Shown piece by piece: positions 46,249-56,271 of a stretch of 64,000 nucleotides of DNA (positions are counted from its first letter, which is position 1; every line of letters starts with the position of its first letter). Both the position numbers and the translations under genes were made by a program. The notes under the pieces are model-generated. The model made no database searches. It was given only the letters and a program-made list of their open reading frames with translations, and was not told the DNA's origin. Source of the DNA: Ginsengibacter hankyongi. Lineage in GTDB: Bacteria; Bacteroidota; Bacteroidia; Chitinophagales; Chitinophagaceae. Location: contig NZ_VYQF01000008.1 of assembly GCF_008710285.1 (NCBI RefSeq), positions 1-64,000 of the forward strand. The letters are read 5' to 3'.

Positions 46249-47541
46249 ATGAGATCCAGAATTTTACTCGTCCTGTTTTTCAGCTTCATTTTTTCTGCCG
46301 GCTTCTCCCAACAAAGCGATGTTGCTTATGCTATAACGGGCCAGGATAATAGTAGTTTTAATTGGACCGACATCAGGTCCATTGATATGAGGTCCGGCAA
46401 CGTTAATGCAACACTTTTTGAAAATGGTAAAACAAAATTTTCTTTTTTAGATGCAGATACAAGATCACCTGTTGACCGGCTTGCAATAAATGGCACTCCC
46501 GCTGTTTTTAAGCAAAACAATGTCTCGGTATCCTCCAATAATATTTCTTTTATTCATCCATCGCCAACGGTTTTAATGAGTGCTGCCGTAGCTTATGATA
46601 AAAGACATGATAAATTATTTTTTGCTACAATGAAAACCGGCCAGCTTATATGGCTCGATCTGAAAAACAATACTGGTACTCCTTCGTTTTATACAATTCA
46701 AAAACCATTAATAAATAATGTGAATTATAATGATGAATCGTTTAACATAACAAGGATGACAATAGGGGCTGACGGGTACGGCTATGCGCTTACCAATGAT
46801 GCCAATCATTTAATTCGTTTTACCACCAGCAATAAAACGGTTATTGCAGATATGGGAAGTCTTATCGATGCAGCATCGAACAACGGTATTTCGGTTCATA
46901 ACCAATGTAGCAGTTGGGGAGGTGATATTGTTGCTGATGCTTTTGGAAAATTGTATCTTTTTAGCGCAGGCAAAAATGTCTTTTTAATTGACCCCGAAGC
47001 GATGACGGCCACTTATAAGGGAGCCATCAGTAATTTATCCGCAACCTTTTCAGTAAACGGGGCAGCAGTTGTTGATGATAATAATGTGATTGTAAGCAGC
47101 GCCAATACTTTTGAAGGCTTTTATAAAATTGATATTAATAATCTTTCGGCAACTAAAATAGTTACGCAGGGTAAAATTTATAATGCTTCTGACCTTGCAA
47201 GTTGCAACCTGTTACATCAAACCGAAAAACAAAATAGCATTGGCACACCTGTTCTTAAAAATATTGAAGTAATGGGCAACAAGTTCATTTCAATATATCC
47301 TAATCCTGTTGAGAACGGGCAGGTAAAAATTACATTTGATAATAAAGCAGCGGGCAAATATAAAATTGCATTAACCGATTTGGAAGGAAGGCTCATACAA
47401 ACCAAAGATGTGTATATCAAAGGGCCCGGGCAGGTAGAAAGTTTTCTAATGCGTAGAAAACAGGCTTCAGGAATGTATATGATTAAGATTACAGATGCCA
47501 CCAGCAAAGCTATTTTTTCTGATAAATTGGTGGTAGAATAA
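46249..47541 (+). CDS. Secreted protein with T9SS type A sorting domain
   Basis: A 430-residue protein with a signal peptide (about 1-21, G-F-S-Q). The middle (about 25-330) is beta-rich and reads like a propeller-type fold but matches no family I can name. Residues about 345-430 form a type A sorting domain: I-S-I-Y-P-N-P-V-E-N-G, then L-T-D-L-E-G-R-L-I-Q and a final D-K-L-V-V-E. This marks it for secretion and surface attachment by the type IX system. A terminator follows. Confidence 0.85.
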   Translation: MRSRILLVLFFSFIFSAGFSQQSDVAYAITGQDNSSFNWTDIRSIDMRSGNVNATLFENGKTKFSFLDADTRSPVDRLAINGTPAVFKQNNVSVSSNNISFIHPSPTVLMSAAVAYDKRHDKLFFATMKTGQLIWLDLKNNTGTPSFYTIQKPLINNVNYNDESFNITRMTIGADGYGYALTNDANHLIRFTTSNKTVIADMGSLIDAASNNGISVHNQCSSWGGDIVADAFGKLYLFSAGKNVFLIDPEAMTATYKGAISNLSATFSVNGAAVVDDNNVIVSSANTFEGFYKIDINNLSATKIVTQGKIYNASDLASCNLLHQTEKQNSIGTPVLKNIEVMGNKFISIYPNPVENGQVKITFDNKAAGKYKIALTDLEGRLIQTKDVYIKGPGQVESFLMRRKQASGMYMIKITDATSKAIFSDKLVVE

Positions 47542-47561
47542 TAAATCGGGAGTGTTAGTTA

Positions 47562-47592
47562 AAAGACCGTTCATCGAACGGCCTTTTTTTAT
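47562..47592 (+). terminator. Rho-independent terminator after the T9SS protein gene
   Basis: A short strong stem CCGTTC/GAACGG with a 3-nt loop and flanking partial pairing, followed by a run of T, about 20 bp after the stop codon. Confidence 0.8.
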
Positions 47593-47639
47593 TTTGATTA
47601 TTTTAATCATTAAATAATGTTCTGCTAAATGAGAAGTAA

Positions 47640-47647
47640 TATTTTTG
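47640..47647 (+). promoter_or_regulatory. Bacteroidota -7 element (TATTTTTG) before the hypothetical gene
   Basis: Exact TAnnTTTG match followed by CA, about 45 bp before the start at 47693. Confidence 0.4.
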
Positions 47648-47692
47648 CAATAGGAAGATAATTGATCAACCACTTGAAGACTGAATTCTTAC

Positions 47693-48256
47693 ATGCAGGA
47701 CATAGAACCATACGATAACTGGCAATATTTATACACATCAGAAAATGATGAACGCTCCCCGTTTTATGGAAGAGAGTATAGTGAATTTGCGTTTACACAA
47801 ACAGTGTATAATTATTACATTCATCCGCAATGGGATGAATTTGGAAGCTCAACTTTGTACCTGAAAGTATTGATGGCAGATTACCAGGAGCAATATGCCA
47901 TTATTGAATTTATTGGCGAATGGAACGATGCAATTGAAAATGATGTTATGCGCCTGAAGCGTGATGTAATTGATGAATTTGAAAGGCAGGGCATCACTAA
48001 ATATATTTTGATAACAGAAAATGTTTTAAACTTTCACAGCAGCGATGATAGCTATTATGAAGAATGGTTTGATGATATAAAAGACGATGGCGGCTGGATT
48101 GTGGCTCTAAACATGCCGGAGCAAACTCAATATGATTTTAAAAAAACACATTTGAATAATTATATTGAACTCATCAATTTTATTCCCTGGCGCACCATGA
48201 AGCCGGATATTCTTTTTAACCAGATCGATAATATTTTATTAAGACGGCTGGATTAA
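47693..48256 (+). CDS. Conserved hypothetical cytoplasmic protein
   Basis: A 187-residue acidic protein without signal peptide or membrane helix. It is rich in Tyr, Trp, Asp and Glu. A hydrophobic beta-strand pattern (Y-A-I-I-E-F-I-G-E-W, K-Y-I-L-I-T-E-N-V-L) suggests an alpha/beta fold. I recognise no domain. It has its own -7 element and lies just upstream of the succinate dehydrogenase operon on the same strand. Confidence 0.75.
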   Translation: MQDIEPYDNWQYLYTSENDERSPFYGREYSEFAFTQTVYNYYIHPQWDEFGSSTLYLKVLMADYQEQYAIIEFIGEWNDAIENDVMRLKRDVIDEFERQGITKYILITENVLNFHSSDDSYYEEWFDDIKDDGGWIVALNMPEQTQYDFKKTHLNNYIELINFIPWRTMKPDILFNQIDNILLRRLD

Positions 48257-48334
48257 ACTATTTTCATTGAGCGTTGTTGATTTGCTAAGTTTTAATTATC
48301 AATCATCAATTATTAATTATTAAACTTCCTGTAG

Positions 48335-48342
48335 TATTTTTG
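48335..48342 (+). promoter_or_regulatory. Bacteroidota -7 element (TATTTTTG) before the sdh operon
   Basis: TAnnTTTG match followed by CA, 30 bp before the sdhC ATG, an expected promoter position. Confidence 0.45.
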
Positions 48343-48372
48343 CACATCTGAAATTTAACAACTCTCTCACTT

Positions 48373-49041
48373 ATGACCTGGAAACAGTTATTCACGTCTT
48401 CGATTGGCAAAAAGTTTTTAATGGCCTTAACCGGATTTTTCCTCATTATTTATCTCATAGTTCATGCAGGGATCAATGCAATGATTTTCTATAACGACAA
48501 TGGGGAAACTTTTAATAAAGCAGCTTATTTTATGAGCCGTAATTTTTTTATGCGGTTCCTCGAGATAGGATTGTTTGCGGTTTTTATTCTTCACATTATC
48601 CAGGGCCTTTTATTATGGAAAAAGAACCGTGCTGCAAGGAGTATCGGTTACCAGAAGCAAAATTACCCGGCAGGAATAAAATGGTATAGCCGGTATATGG
48701 GCTGGTTAGGAACATTTTTATTATTATTCCTGGTTATGCATTTATATCATTTTTGGGCAGGCACTAAAAACGAAATGTATTTTAACGGCCCACAGGTGAA
48801 CCTGTATTACGAAATGAAAGATGTATTTACTAACCCCTTATTTTTTACTTTATATATGGTAGGTTTGGCATCTCTCTTATTTCATTTACTGCAAGGTTTT
48901 CAAAGTGCATTTCAAACTTTTGGAATAAATCACCGCAGGTGGACGCCCATTTTAAAAGGAATCGGCATCTTTTATTCAGTAGCTATTTGCATTTTGTTTG
49001 CAATGATGCCAGTTTCATTTATGGCGGGTTGGCTTCAATAA
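48373..49041 (+). CDS. sdhC: Succinate dehydrogenase cytochrome b558 subunit
   Basis: A 222-residue membrane anchor with about five helices, of the single-subunit dihaem b558 type used by Bacteroidota. Conserved histidines sit within helices: L-I-V-H-A-G-I, I-L-H-I-I-Q-G-L-L, L-V-M-H-L-Y-H-F-W and L-L-F-H-L-L-Q-G-F-Q-S-A, likely haem ligands. It carries electrons between quinone and the SdhB iron-sulfur subunit. First gene of the sdhCAB operon, 51 bp before sdhA. Confidence 0.93.
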   Translation: MTWKQLFTSSIGKKFLMALTGFFLIIYLIVHAGINAMIFYNDNGETFNKAAYFMSRNFFMRFLEIGLFAVFILHIIQGLLLWKKNRAARSIGYQKQNYPAGIKWYSRYMGWLGTFLLLFLVMHLYHFWAGTKNEMYFNGPQVNLYYEMKDVFTNPLFFTLYMVGLASLLFHLLQGFQSAFQTFGINHRRWTPILKGIGIFYSVAICILFAMMPVSFMAGWLQ

Positions 49042-49092
49042 ATTTATTATAAACTGGAAAATATTTCAGCATAAAATATTCAATACTAACGT

Positions 49093-51066
49093 ATGGCATT
49101 AGACGCAAAAATTCCGGAGGGTGAGCTTGAACAAAAATGGACTAACTATAAAGACCATGTAAACCTGGTAAGCCCTACTAACAAAAGAAAACTGGAAGTG
49201 ATAGTTATAGGCACAGGACTTGCCGGTGCATCTGCTGCGGCAACTTTGGGCGAACTGGGTTACAAGGTAAAGGCATTTTGTTTCCAGGATAGCCCGCGAC
49301 GTGCGCATTCTATAGCAGCGCAGGGAGGCATTAACGCTGCAAAAAATTATCAGAATGATGGTGACTCTGTCTTCAGGCTTTTTTACGAAACTGTAAAAGG
49401 CGGCGATTACCGCTCCCGCGAGGCAAATGTTTATCGTTTGGCGCAGGTAAGTGGAAATATTATTGATCAATGTGTGGCACAAGGTGTTCCTTTTGCCCGT
49501 GAATATGGCGGCTTATTAAGCAATCGCTCCTTCGGTGGAACGCAGGTACAACGTACATTCTATGCTGCTGGTCAAACAGGGCAGCAATTACTGTTAGGTG
49601 CTTATAGCGCTTTGGAAAGACAAGTTGCCCTGGGAAACGTGGAGATGTATTCACGCCATGAAATGGAAGATATTGTAAAAATTGATGGTAAAGCAAGGGG
49701 CATTATTGCAAGAAATTTAGTTACCGGGAAACTGGAAAGATATTTCGGACATGCGGTGCTTATTTGTTCGGGTGGCTATGGAAACGTATTTTATTTAAGT
49801 ACCAATGCCATGGGCAGCAATGTAACTGCCGCATGGAAATCGCACAAGAAAGGCGCTTATTTTGCCAACCCATGTTTTACCCAAATTCATCCAACCTGTA
49901 TTCCTGTTACCAGCGACCACCAAAGCAAGCTGACTTTGATGAGTGAAAGCTTAAGAAATGACGGAAGAATATGGGTTCCAAAAGCCAAAGACGATAAAAG
50001 AAAAGCAACAGATATTCCGCAGGAAGAACGTGATTATTATTTGGAAAGAAGGTATCCTGCATTTGGAAATTTAGTACCAAGAGATGTTGCATCCCGGGCT
50101 GCAAAAGAAAGATGCGATGCGGGCTACGGTGTCGGTACCACGAAGATGGCTGTGTACCTCGATTTTGCAGATGCTATTAAACGTTATGGAAAAATAGAAG
50201 TAAGTAAACGTGGCCTGGAAGATGCAAGCGAGGAAAATATCATAAGGCTGGGCAAAGAAGTAATTACAGAAAAATATGGTAACCTTTTTGAAATGTATGA
50301 AAAGATAACGGGCGAAAATCCATATGATGTTCCTATGCGTATCTATCCTGCTGTGCATTATACGATGGGTGGCCTTTGGGTAAATTATGAATTGATGACA
50401 ACCGTTCCCGGTCTATATTGTTTAGGCGAAGCTAACTTCAGCGATCATGGAGCTAACAGGCTGGGAGCTTCTGCACTTATGCAAGGATTAGCTGATGGAT
50501 ATTTCGTAATTCCGTATACGCTTGGTAGTTATATGGCTGGTGAAATCAGGAATTCCGCAATACCAACTTCTCATCCCGCCTTTGAAGAAGCAGAAAATGC
50601 AGTAAAAGAAAGAATAGAAAAACTGATGAGCATACAAGGTAAAGAGTCGGTAGAAAGTTTTCATAAACGCCTTGGGAAAATTATGTGGGAAAAATGCGGC
50701 ATGGCCCGTAACGAAGCGGGATTGTTAGAAGCTATTGATGAAATAAGATTATTAAAAAAAGAGTTTTGGCAAAATGTAAAAATACCCGGAGAAATATATG
50801 AAATGAATCCGGAACTTGATAAAGCAGGAAGGGTAGCAGACTTTATCGAATTGGGTGAATTAATATGCCTGGATGCATTGAATCGCCGAGAAAGTTGCGG
50901 CGGCCATTTTAGAGAAGAAAGCCAGACAGAGGAAGGCGAAGCATTGCGTGATGACAATCATTACAGCTATGTCGCAGCTTGGGAGTTTACGGGGGATGAT
51001 GAGAAGTTACATAAAGAAGAACTGCATTTTGATGTAGCAAAACCAAGCCAAAGAAGCTATAAATAA
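49093..51066 (+). CDS. sdhA: Succinate dehydrogenase/fumarate reductase flavoprotein subunit
   Basis: A 657-residue catalytic subunit. The FAD motif [11 protein letters not shown] is at about 40-50. His72 in [13 protein letters not shown] is the covalent flavin site. Substrate-binding features include [14 protein letters not shown] and [10 protein letters not shown]. The C-terminal [11 protein letters not shown] is typical of the Bacteroidota/epsilonproteobacterial type. It interconverts succinate and fumarate in the TCA cycle. Confidence 0.96.
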   Translation: MALDAKIPEGELEQKWTNYKDHVNLVSPTNKRKLEVIVIGTGLAGASAAATLGELGYKVKAFCFQDSPRRAHSIAAQGGINAAKNYQNDGDSVFRLFYETVKGGDYRSREANVYRLAQVSGNIIDQCVAQGVPFAREYGGLLSNRSFGGTQVQRTFYAAGQTGQQLLLGAYSALERQVALGNVEMYSRHEMEDIVKIDGKARGIIARNLVTGKLERYFGHAVLICSGGYGNVFYLSTNAMGSNVTAAWKSHKKGAYFANPCFTQIHPTCIPVTSDHQSKLTLMSESLRNDGRIWVPKAKDDKRKATDIPQEERDYYLERRYPAFGNLVPRDVASRAAKERCDAGYGVGTTKMAVYLDFADAIKRYGKIEVSKRGLEDASEENIIRLGKEVITEKYGNLFEMYEKITGENPYDVPMRIYPAVHYTMGGLWVNYELMTTVPGLYCLGEANFSDHGANRLGASALMQGLADGYFVIPYTLGSYMAGEIRNSAIPTSHPAFEEAENAVKERIEKLMSIQGKESVESFHKRLGKIMWEKCGMARNEAGLLEAIDEIRLLKKEFWQNVKIPGEIYEMNPELDKAGRVADFIELGELICLDALNRRESCGGHFREESQTEEGEALRDDNHYSYVAAWEFTGDDEKLHKEELHFDVAKPSQRSYK

Positions 51067-51176
51067 TTTATTTTTTTGCCTATATAAGAGACCAACTTAT
51101 TGTTTAAAAAAACAGGCCGGCTTTTAAAGACTGTTTAATAACAATTAAACAAAATAACAATAAAGCAATTTACGAT

Positions 51177-51941
51177 ATGGAACATTACAATATGAATTTA
51201 ACGTTGAAGGTATGGAAGCAAAAGAATGCTACATCTAAAGGAAAATTTGAAACCTATGAAGTAACAAATATTTCTTCTGAAATGTCTTTTCTTGAAATGT
51301 TTGATGTGTTGAATGAAAGATTAATTGATGAAGGTAAAGAACCTATCACTTTCGACCATGATTGCCGTGAAGGAATTTGCGGTGCCTGCAGTATGTATGT
51401 AGATGGAAGAGCCCATGGGCCATGGCAAAAGAATACAGTTTGTCAATTGCACATGCGGGCATATAAAGATGGAGATACCATTGTTGTGGAACCGTGGCGA
51501 TCTGGAGCTTTTCCGGTTATAAAAGATCTTATGGTTGACCGGAGAGCCTTTGACAGAATAATAGAAGCCGGCGGTTTTATATCAGTAAATACAGGTAATG
51601 CCGTAGACGCAAATTCATTACCTGTTGATCGTGCAAAATCTGAAGAAGCTTTTAATGCTGCCGCCTGTATTGGTTGTGGCGCTTGTGTTGCTGCTTGTCC
51701 TAACGGCTCAGCTATGCTGTTTGTAAGTGCCAAGGTTTCCCAATTGGCTTTGTTACCCCAAGGGGAACCTGAAAGGCATACGAGGGTTTTAAACATGGTA
51801 ACCCAAATGGATAAAGAGGGATTTGGCAATTGTGGCAATATTTATAATTGCGAAGCAGAATGCCCTAAAGGAATTTCCGTTGAAAATATTGCGAGAATGA
51901 ACAGGGAATACCTGGGAGCATCGCTTTCTTCGGATATATAA
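51177..51941 (+). CDS. sdhB: Succinate dehydrogenase iron-sulfur subunit
   Basis: A 254-residue electron-transfer subunit. The plant-type 2Fe-2S region is C-R-E-G-I-C-G-A-C with a later Cys. The C-terminal clusters use [12 protein letters not shown] and [10 protein letters not shown]. The start may instead be the ATG at 51192 (M-N-L-T-L-K-V-W), which would remove five residues. The 110-bp gap after sdhA is long for an operon and contains a small GGCCGGC-centred repeat, but cotranscription remains likely. Confidence 0.95.
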   Translation: MEHYNMNLTLKVWKQKNATSKGKFETYEVTNISSEMSFLEMFDVLNERLIDEGKEPITFDHDCREGICGACSMYVDGRAHGPWQKNTVCQLHMRAYKDGDTIVVEPWRSGAFPVIKDLMVDRRAFDRIIEAGGFISVNTGNAVDANSLPVDRAKSEEAFNAAACIGCGACVAACPNGSAMLFVSAKVSQLALLPQGEPERHTRVLNMVTQMDKEGFGNCGNIYNCEAECPKGISVENIARMNREYLGASLSSDI

Positions 51942-51978
51942 GATTTGATTTTCAATCATCATTTCCCATATCTCATTC

Positions 51979-54267
51979 ATGCGAAAAATTGCCGTTACAG
52001 TTCTTATTTTATTTTCTTTTCTTAAACTTACAGCACAACAGGTGTCCGAAGCCGTTAGTTACGTGGATTATGTAAATCCTTTAATGGGTACAGACTCTAA
52101 GCCCGATCTTTCTAACGGTAATACCTATCCTGCAATTGCACTGCCTTGGGGAATGAACTTGTGGACACCGCAAACGGGTAAGATGGGCGATGGTTGGGCG
52201 TACCAGTACACAGCAAACAAAATAAACGGTTTCAAGCAAACTCACCAGCCCTCACCATGGATGAATGATTACGGCGAATTTGCAATTATGCCGGTTACCG
52301 GGAAAATTCGTTTCAAAGAAAATGAAAGAGCAAGTTGGTTTTCTCATAAAGCAGAAATTGCTAAACCTTATTATTACAAAGTTTACCTGGCAGACGATGA
52401 TATAACTACTGAGGTTACCCCTACCGAACGTGCGGCAAGTTTTCGTTTTACCTTTCCAAAAGCCGATAGTTCATCTGTAATTATTGATGCATTAGACCGG
52501 GGTTCTTATATTAAAATTATTCCTGCAGAAAATAAGATTATTGGATACACGACCCGTAACAGTGGCGGCGTTGCTAAGAATTTCAAAAATTATTTTATTA
52601 TCATTTTTGATAAAGCATTTAATTATACTTACACCTTTTCAGACAGCATTATAACAAAAGCTACCGAACAAAAGTGCAATCACGCCGGTGCAATTATAGG
52701 CTTTGCAAATACCGGCAAAGGTGAAGTAGTGCAAGCTAGAATTGCCTCATCATACATCAGTTTTGAACAGGCAGCCATTAATTTACAGGAAATAGGCAAT
52801 AAGAGTTTTGACGTTGTAAAAAGCAATGCAAAAGATGAATGGAATAAAATACTTGGCAAGGTGAAAGTCTCAGGCGGCTCTATAGATCAGTTGCATACAT
52901 TTTATTCCTGCCTGTACCGGATGGTTTTCTTCCCTTTAAAATTTTATGAGAAAAATGCCGAAGGAAAGATTATTCATTACAGCCCATACACTGGTGAAAT
53001 TAAAGACGGCTACATGTTTGGCGGCACGGGCTTTTGGGACACTTTCAGGGCATTGTATCCTTTCCTCAATTTGGTGTACCCCTCAATTGTAAAGGAGATG
53101 CAGCAGGGTTTGGTAAACGATTATAAAGAAGGAGGCTGGCTGCCTGAATGGTCTGCGCCGGGATACCGCGATGTAATGGTAGGAAATAATTCTGCTTCTA
53201 TAGTTGCGGAAGCTTACTTAAAAGGCGCACGCGGTTATGACATCAATACTTTGTATGAAGCATTGAAGCATGGCGCCAACAACGAAGGGCCGCAAGGCAC
53301 GGGCCGCACGGGCGTGAGGTATTATAACGATCTGGGGTACGTGCCGTATGATGTGGGTATTAATGAAAATGCAGCACGTACATTGGAATATGCGTATGAT
53401 GATTATTGTATCTATCAATTGGGAAAGGCTTTAGATAAGCCGGAATCAGAAATTGATATTTACAGGCAACATGCAATGAATTATAAAAAGTTGTTTGATC
53501 CATCTCATTTGTTAATGCGTGGAAAAAATAAAGATGGAAGTTTCGAAACCCCTTTCAACCCATTTAAATGGGGCGATGCATTTACCGAAGGGAATAGCTG
53601 GCATTACAGTTGGTCCGTTTTCCAGGACGTTGCAGGATTAATACAATTAATGGGTGGCAGGAAAAAGTTTGTACAAATGCTGGATTCTGTTTTTGTAATG
53701 CCACCGGTATTTGACGATAGCTATTATGGCGGCGTTATTCATGAAATACGGGAAATGCAAATTGCGGGTATGGGCCAGTACGCACACGGTAACCAACCCA
53801 TACAACACATGATTTATTTATATGATTATGGAGGTGAGCCATGGAAGACCCAGTATTGGTCACGGGAAACCTTGAATAAATTATACAAAGCAACGCCTGA
53901 TGGTTATTGCGGGGATGAAGATAACGGGCAAACTTCTGCGTGGTATGTATTTTCCGCCCTGGGCTTCTATCCCGTAACGCCTGCCAGCGCTGAATACGCT
54001 TCGGGCGCACCTTTGTTTCCCCACGCTGAAATTAACTTTGAAAATGGAAAAAAGCTCACCATCAATGCACCGGGAAATAATGAAAATACACGTTATATTA
54101 AATCAGTTAATTTTAACGGAAAGCCGTACACGAAAAACTATTATAATCATTTCGAATTGCAAAAGGGCGGTACTATCAATATCAAAATGACTTCTCTGCC
54201 CAACAAACAAAGAGGCACCACTGAAAAAGATTTTCCATTTTCTTTGTCAAATAATCAGACGAACTGA
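51979..54267 (+). CDS. GH92-family alpha-mannosidase with Gln at the general-acid position
   Basis: A 762-residue secreted enzyme (signal peptide about 1-20, L-T-A-Q). The N-terminal beta-sandwich begins Y-V-D-Y-V-N-P-L-M-G-T-D. The (alpha/alpha)6 domain contains F-G-G-T-G-F-W-D-T-F-R-A, G-W-L-P-E-W-S-A-P-G-Y and E-Y-A-Y-D-D-Y. GH92 enzymes are calcium-dependent exo-alpha-mannosidases whose general acid lies in G-N-E-P-S-H-H. Here the motif reads G-N-Q-P-I-Q-H (Gln606), and G-N-D-D-x-G-Q reads G-D-E-D-N-G-Q. These changes point to a non-standard substrate or weak activity. A second GH92 gene follows 41 bp downstream. Confidence 0.88.
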   Translation: MRKIAVTVLILFSFLKLTAQQVSEAVSYVDYVNPLMGTDSKPDLSNGNTYPAIALPWGMNLWTPQTGKMGDGWAYQYTANKINGFKQTHQPSPWMNDYGEFAIMPVTGKIRFKENERASWFSHKAEIAKPYYYKVYLADDDITTEVTPTERAASFRFTFPKADSSSVIIDALDRGSYIKIIPAENKIIGYTTRNSGGVAKNFKNYFIIIFDKAFNYTYTFSDSIITKATEQKCNHAGAIIGFANTGKGEVVQARIASSYISFEQAAINLQEIGNKSFDVVKSNAKDEWNKILGKVKVSGGSIDQLHTFYSCLYRMVFFPLKFYEKNAEGKIIHYSPYTGEIKDGYMFGGTGFWDTFRALYPFLNLVYPSIVKEMQQGLVNDYKEGGWLPEWSAPGYRDVMVGNNSASIVAEAYLKGARGYDINTLYEALKHGANNEGPQGTGRTGVRYYNDLGYVPYDVGINENAARTLEYAYDDYCIYQLGKALDKPESEIDIYRQHAMNYKKLFDPSHLLMRGKNKDGSFETPFNPFKWGDAFTEGNSWHYSWSVFQDVAGLIQLMGGRKKFVQMLDSVFVMPPVFDDSYYGGVIHEIREMQIAGMGQYAHGNQPIQHMIYLYDYGGEPWKTQYWSRETLNKLYKATPDGYCGDEDNGQTSAWYVFSALGFYPVTPASAEYASGAPLFPHAEINFENGKKLTINAPGNNENTRYIKSVNFNGKPYTKNYYNHFELQKGGTINIKMTSLPNKQRGTTEKDFPFSLSNNQTN

Positions 54268-54308
54268 TGTGAATATATAGATAAAGGCATTCCTGAAAAC
54301 CATACTTA

Positions 54309-55774
54309 ATGAACAGAAATTTTTTATCGTTACCTCTCTTATTTTCCTGTGTTGTAACTAACGCACAACAAAATGAAAAACTAAGCTCTTATATTCATCC
54401 TATCATTGGCACAGAGCGCATGGGGCATACTTATCCCGGTGCAAGGAACTGAATAAAATAGTGATTGGCGCAAGTGAAGATGAGAAAGTAAACTTTTATA
54501 CCGCCATGTATCACGCGTTTATTAATCCTACTATTTACATGGATGAGGATTATAATTATAAAGGGTTAGATCAGAACGTGCATGTGGCAAACGGCTTTAC
54601 CAATTACACCACTTTCTCGCTTTGGGATACCTATCGTGCCTTGCATCCTTTATTCAATATAATACAGCCGAAACGCAATGGTGATATGATTCAATCCATG
54701 CTGGCGCATTATGACCAAAGCACGCTACACATGTTGCCTGTTTGGTCTAATTCTGCCAATGAAAACTGGTGCATGTCCGGTTATCATTCCGTGGCAGTTA
54801 TTGCAGACGCCCTTATAAAAGGCAATGCACCGTTTAATGTCAATAAAGCTTTGGATGCCTGTATCGCTACGGCTACGCATAAGAGTTATGATGGCATAGG
54901 TGCGTATATGGATAAGGGCTATATACCGGTTGATAAGAACGGAACGGGAGCTTCCACCACCCTGGAATACGCTTATGATGACTGGGCAATAGCCCAGATG
55001 GCAAAAAAGCTAAACAGGATGGATGTCTATAATGATTTTATAAAACGTTCCGCCAATTATAAGAATGTATTCGATCCTACTGTTGGCTTCATGCGCGGTC
55101 GCTTAAGCGATGGAAGTTTCAAAAAGGAATTTGATCCTTTAAGCACATCAGGGCAGGGATTTATTGAAGGCAATTCATGGAACTATACCTTATTCGTGCC
55201 GCGGGATCCCGGTTCGCTAATTCAATTGATGGGAGGAAAGAAGAAGTTTACACATTACCTGGATACCTTATTCACCATGCATTTACCGGATAAGTTTTTT
55301 GAAGAAACAGAAGATATAACCAGGGATGGAATTATAGGCGGCTATGTACATGGCAATGAACCATCGCATCATGTAGTGTATCTCTACAACTGGACAGACG
55401 AGCCCTGGAAAACCCAACAAACAGTGCGGATGATCCTGAAAAATCAATACCATACCGGCCCTGCAGGATTAGGCGGAAATGATGATACCGGCCAGATGAG
55501 CGCCTGGTATATTTTTAGCGAAATGGGTTTCTATCCGGAGGCGCCGGGTTCCGATGTATACCAAATCGGTAGCCCGGGTGTTAAAGCTGCTGCGCTTCAT
55601 TTGGAAAACGGAAATACCTTTAGCATTGAGGCAATAAATCAAAGTGATAAAAATGTATACGTAAAGAAAATTGAATTGAATGGCAAACCATTAAACAGGT
55701 TATCCATTACCCATGACGAAATAATGAATGGCGGTAAATTGATTTTTTATATGTCGCCAAAACATGGTAAATAA
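54309..55774 (+). pseudogene. GH92 alpha-mannosidase gene with large internal deletion
   Basis: The first 47 codons (54309-54452) encode a signal peptide (ending T-N-A-Q) and the GH92 start Y-I-H-P-I-I-G-T-E-R-M-G-H-T-Y-P-G-A, then hit TGA. The reading frame shifts, and from about 54443 the sequence resumes inside the family at K-E-L-N-K-I-V-I-G-A-S. It continues intact to 55774 with S-L-W-D-T-Y-R-A, G-N-E-P-S-H-H (acid retained) and G-N-D-D-T-G-Q-M-S-A-W. Relative to the upstream GH92, about 235 residues of the N-terminal domain (roughly 700 bp) are missing. The remaining catalytic half could be translated from GTG 54461 but lacks a signal peptide. Confidence 0.85.
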
Positions 55775-55819
55775 ATATTTGAATTATTTTGCACAGGGTA
55801 TTTTTAAAATCTTGTTGCC

Positions 55820-56271
55820 ATGGAAAAAACAATTCAGCAATTACAATCGATAATAGAAGATTATACGCCCCAACTACAAAGCATACACGAAAATGCATGG
55901 CCGACTAAACCGAACCCTGCCAAATGGAGTAAAAAGGAGATACGGGTCATTTGATCGATTCGGCGCAAACCAACATCCGGCGATTTATAGTAGCACAATA
56001 CGAGGATAATCCAAAGATTATGTACGCACAGGATGCCTCGGTAGCTGCGGCCAATTACCAAAATTATGTAACCAAAGACTTAATCAGTTTGTGGATGCTG
56101 CTCAACAAACATATTTGCATGATCCTGCAAAACACTACCGCGCCTGCTGCTCAAAGGTTATCCGAAACCAATGAGCCACACACGATTCAATGGCTTGCAG
56201 CTGATTATAATAAACATTTGTTACATCACCTGCACCAGCTATTGGAATTAGAGCCGGTTGCTTATCCGTGA
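55820..56271 (+). pseudogene. DinB-family protein, frameshifted
   Basis: Codons from 55820 read M-E-K-T-I-Q-Q-L, then K-W-S-K-K-E-I, meeting TGA at 55952. The family continuation G-H-L-I-D-S-A-Q-T-N follows in another frame to 56271. One missing base at about 55940-55945 explains the break. The whole would be about 150 residues, typical of DinB/YfiT-like four-helix metal-binding proteins, with a His in G-H-L-I-D and a C-terminal H-L-L-H-H-L-H-Q. It could be a real mutation or a sequencing error. Confidence 0.8.
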
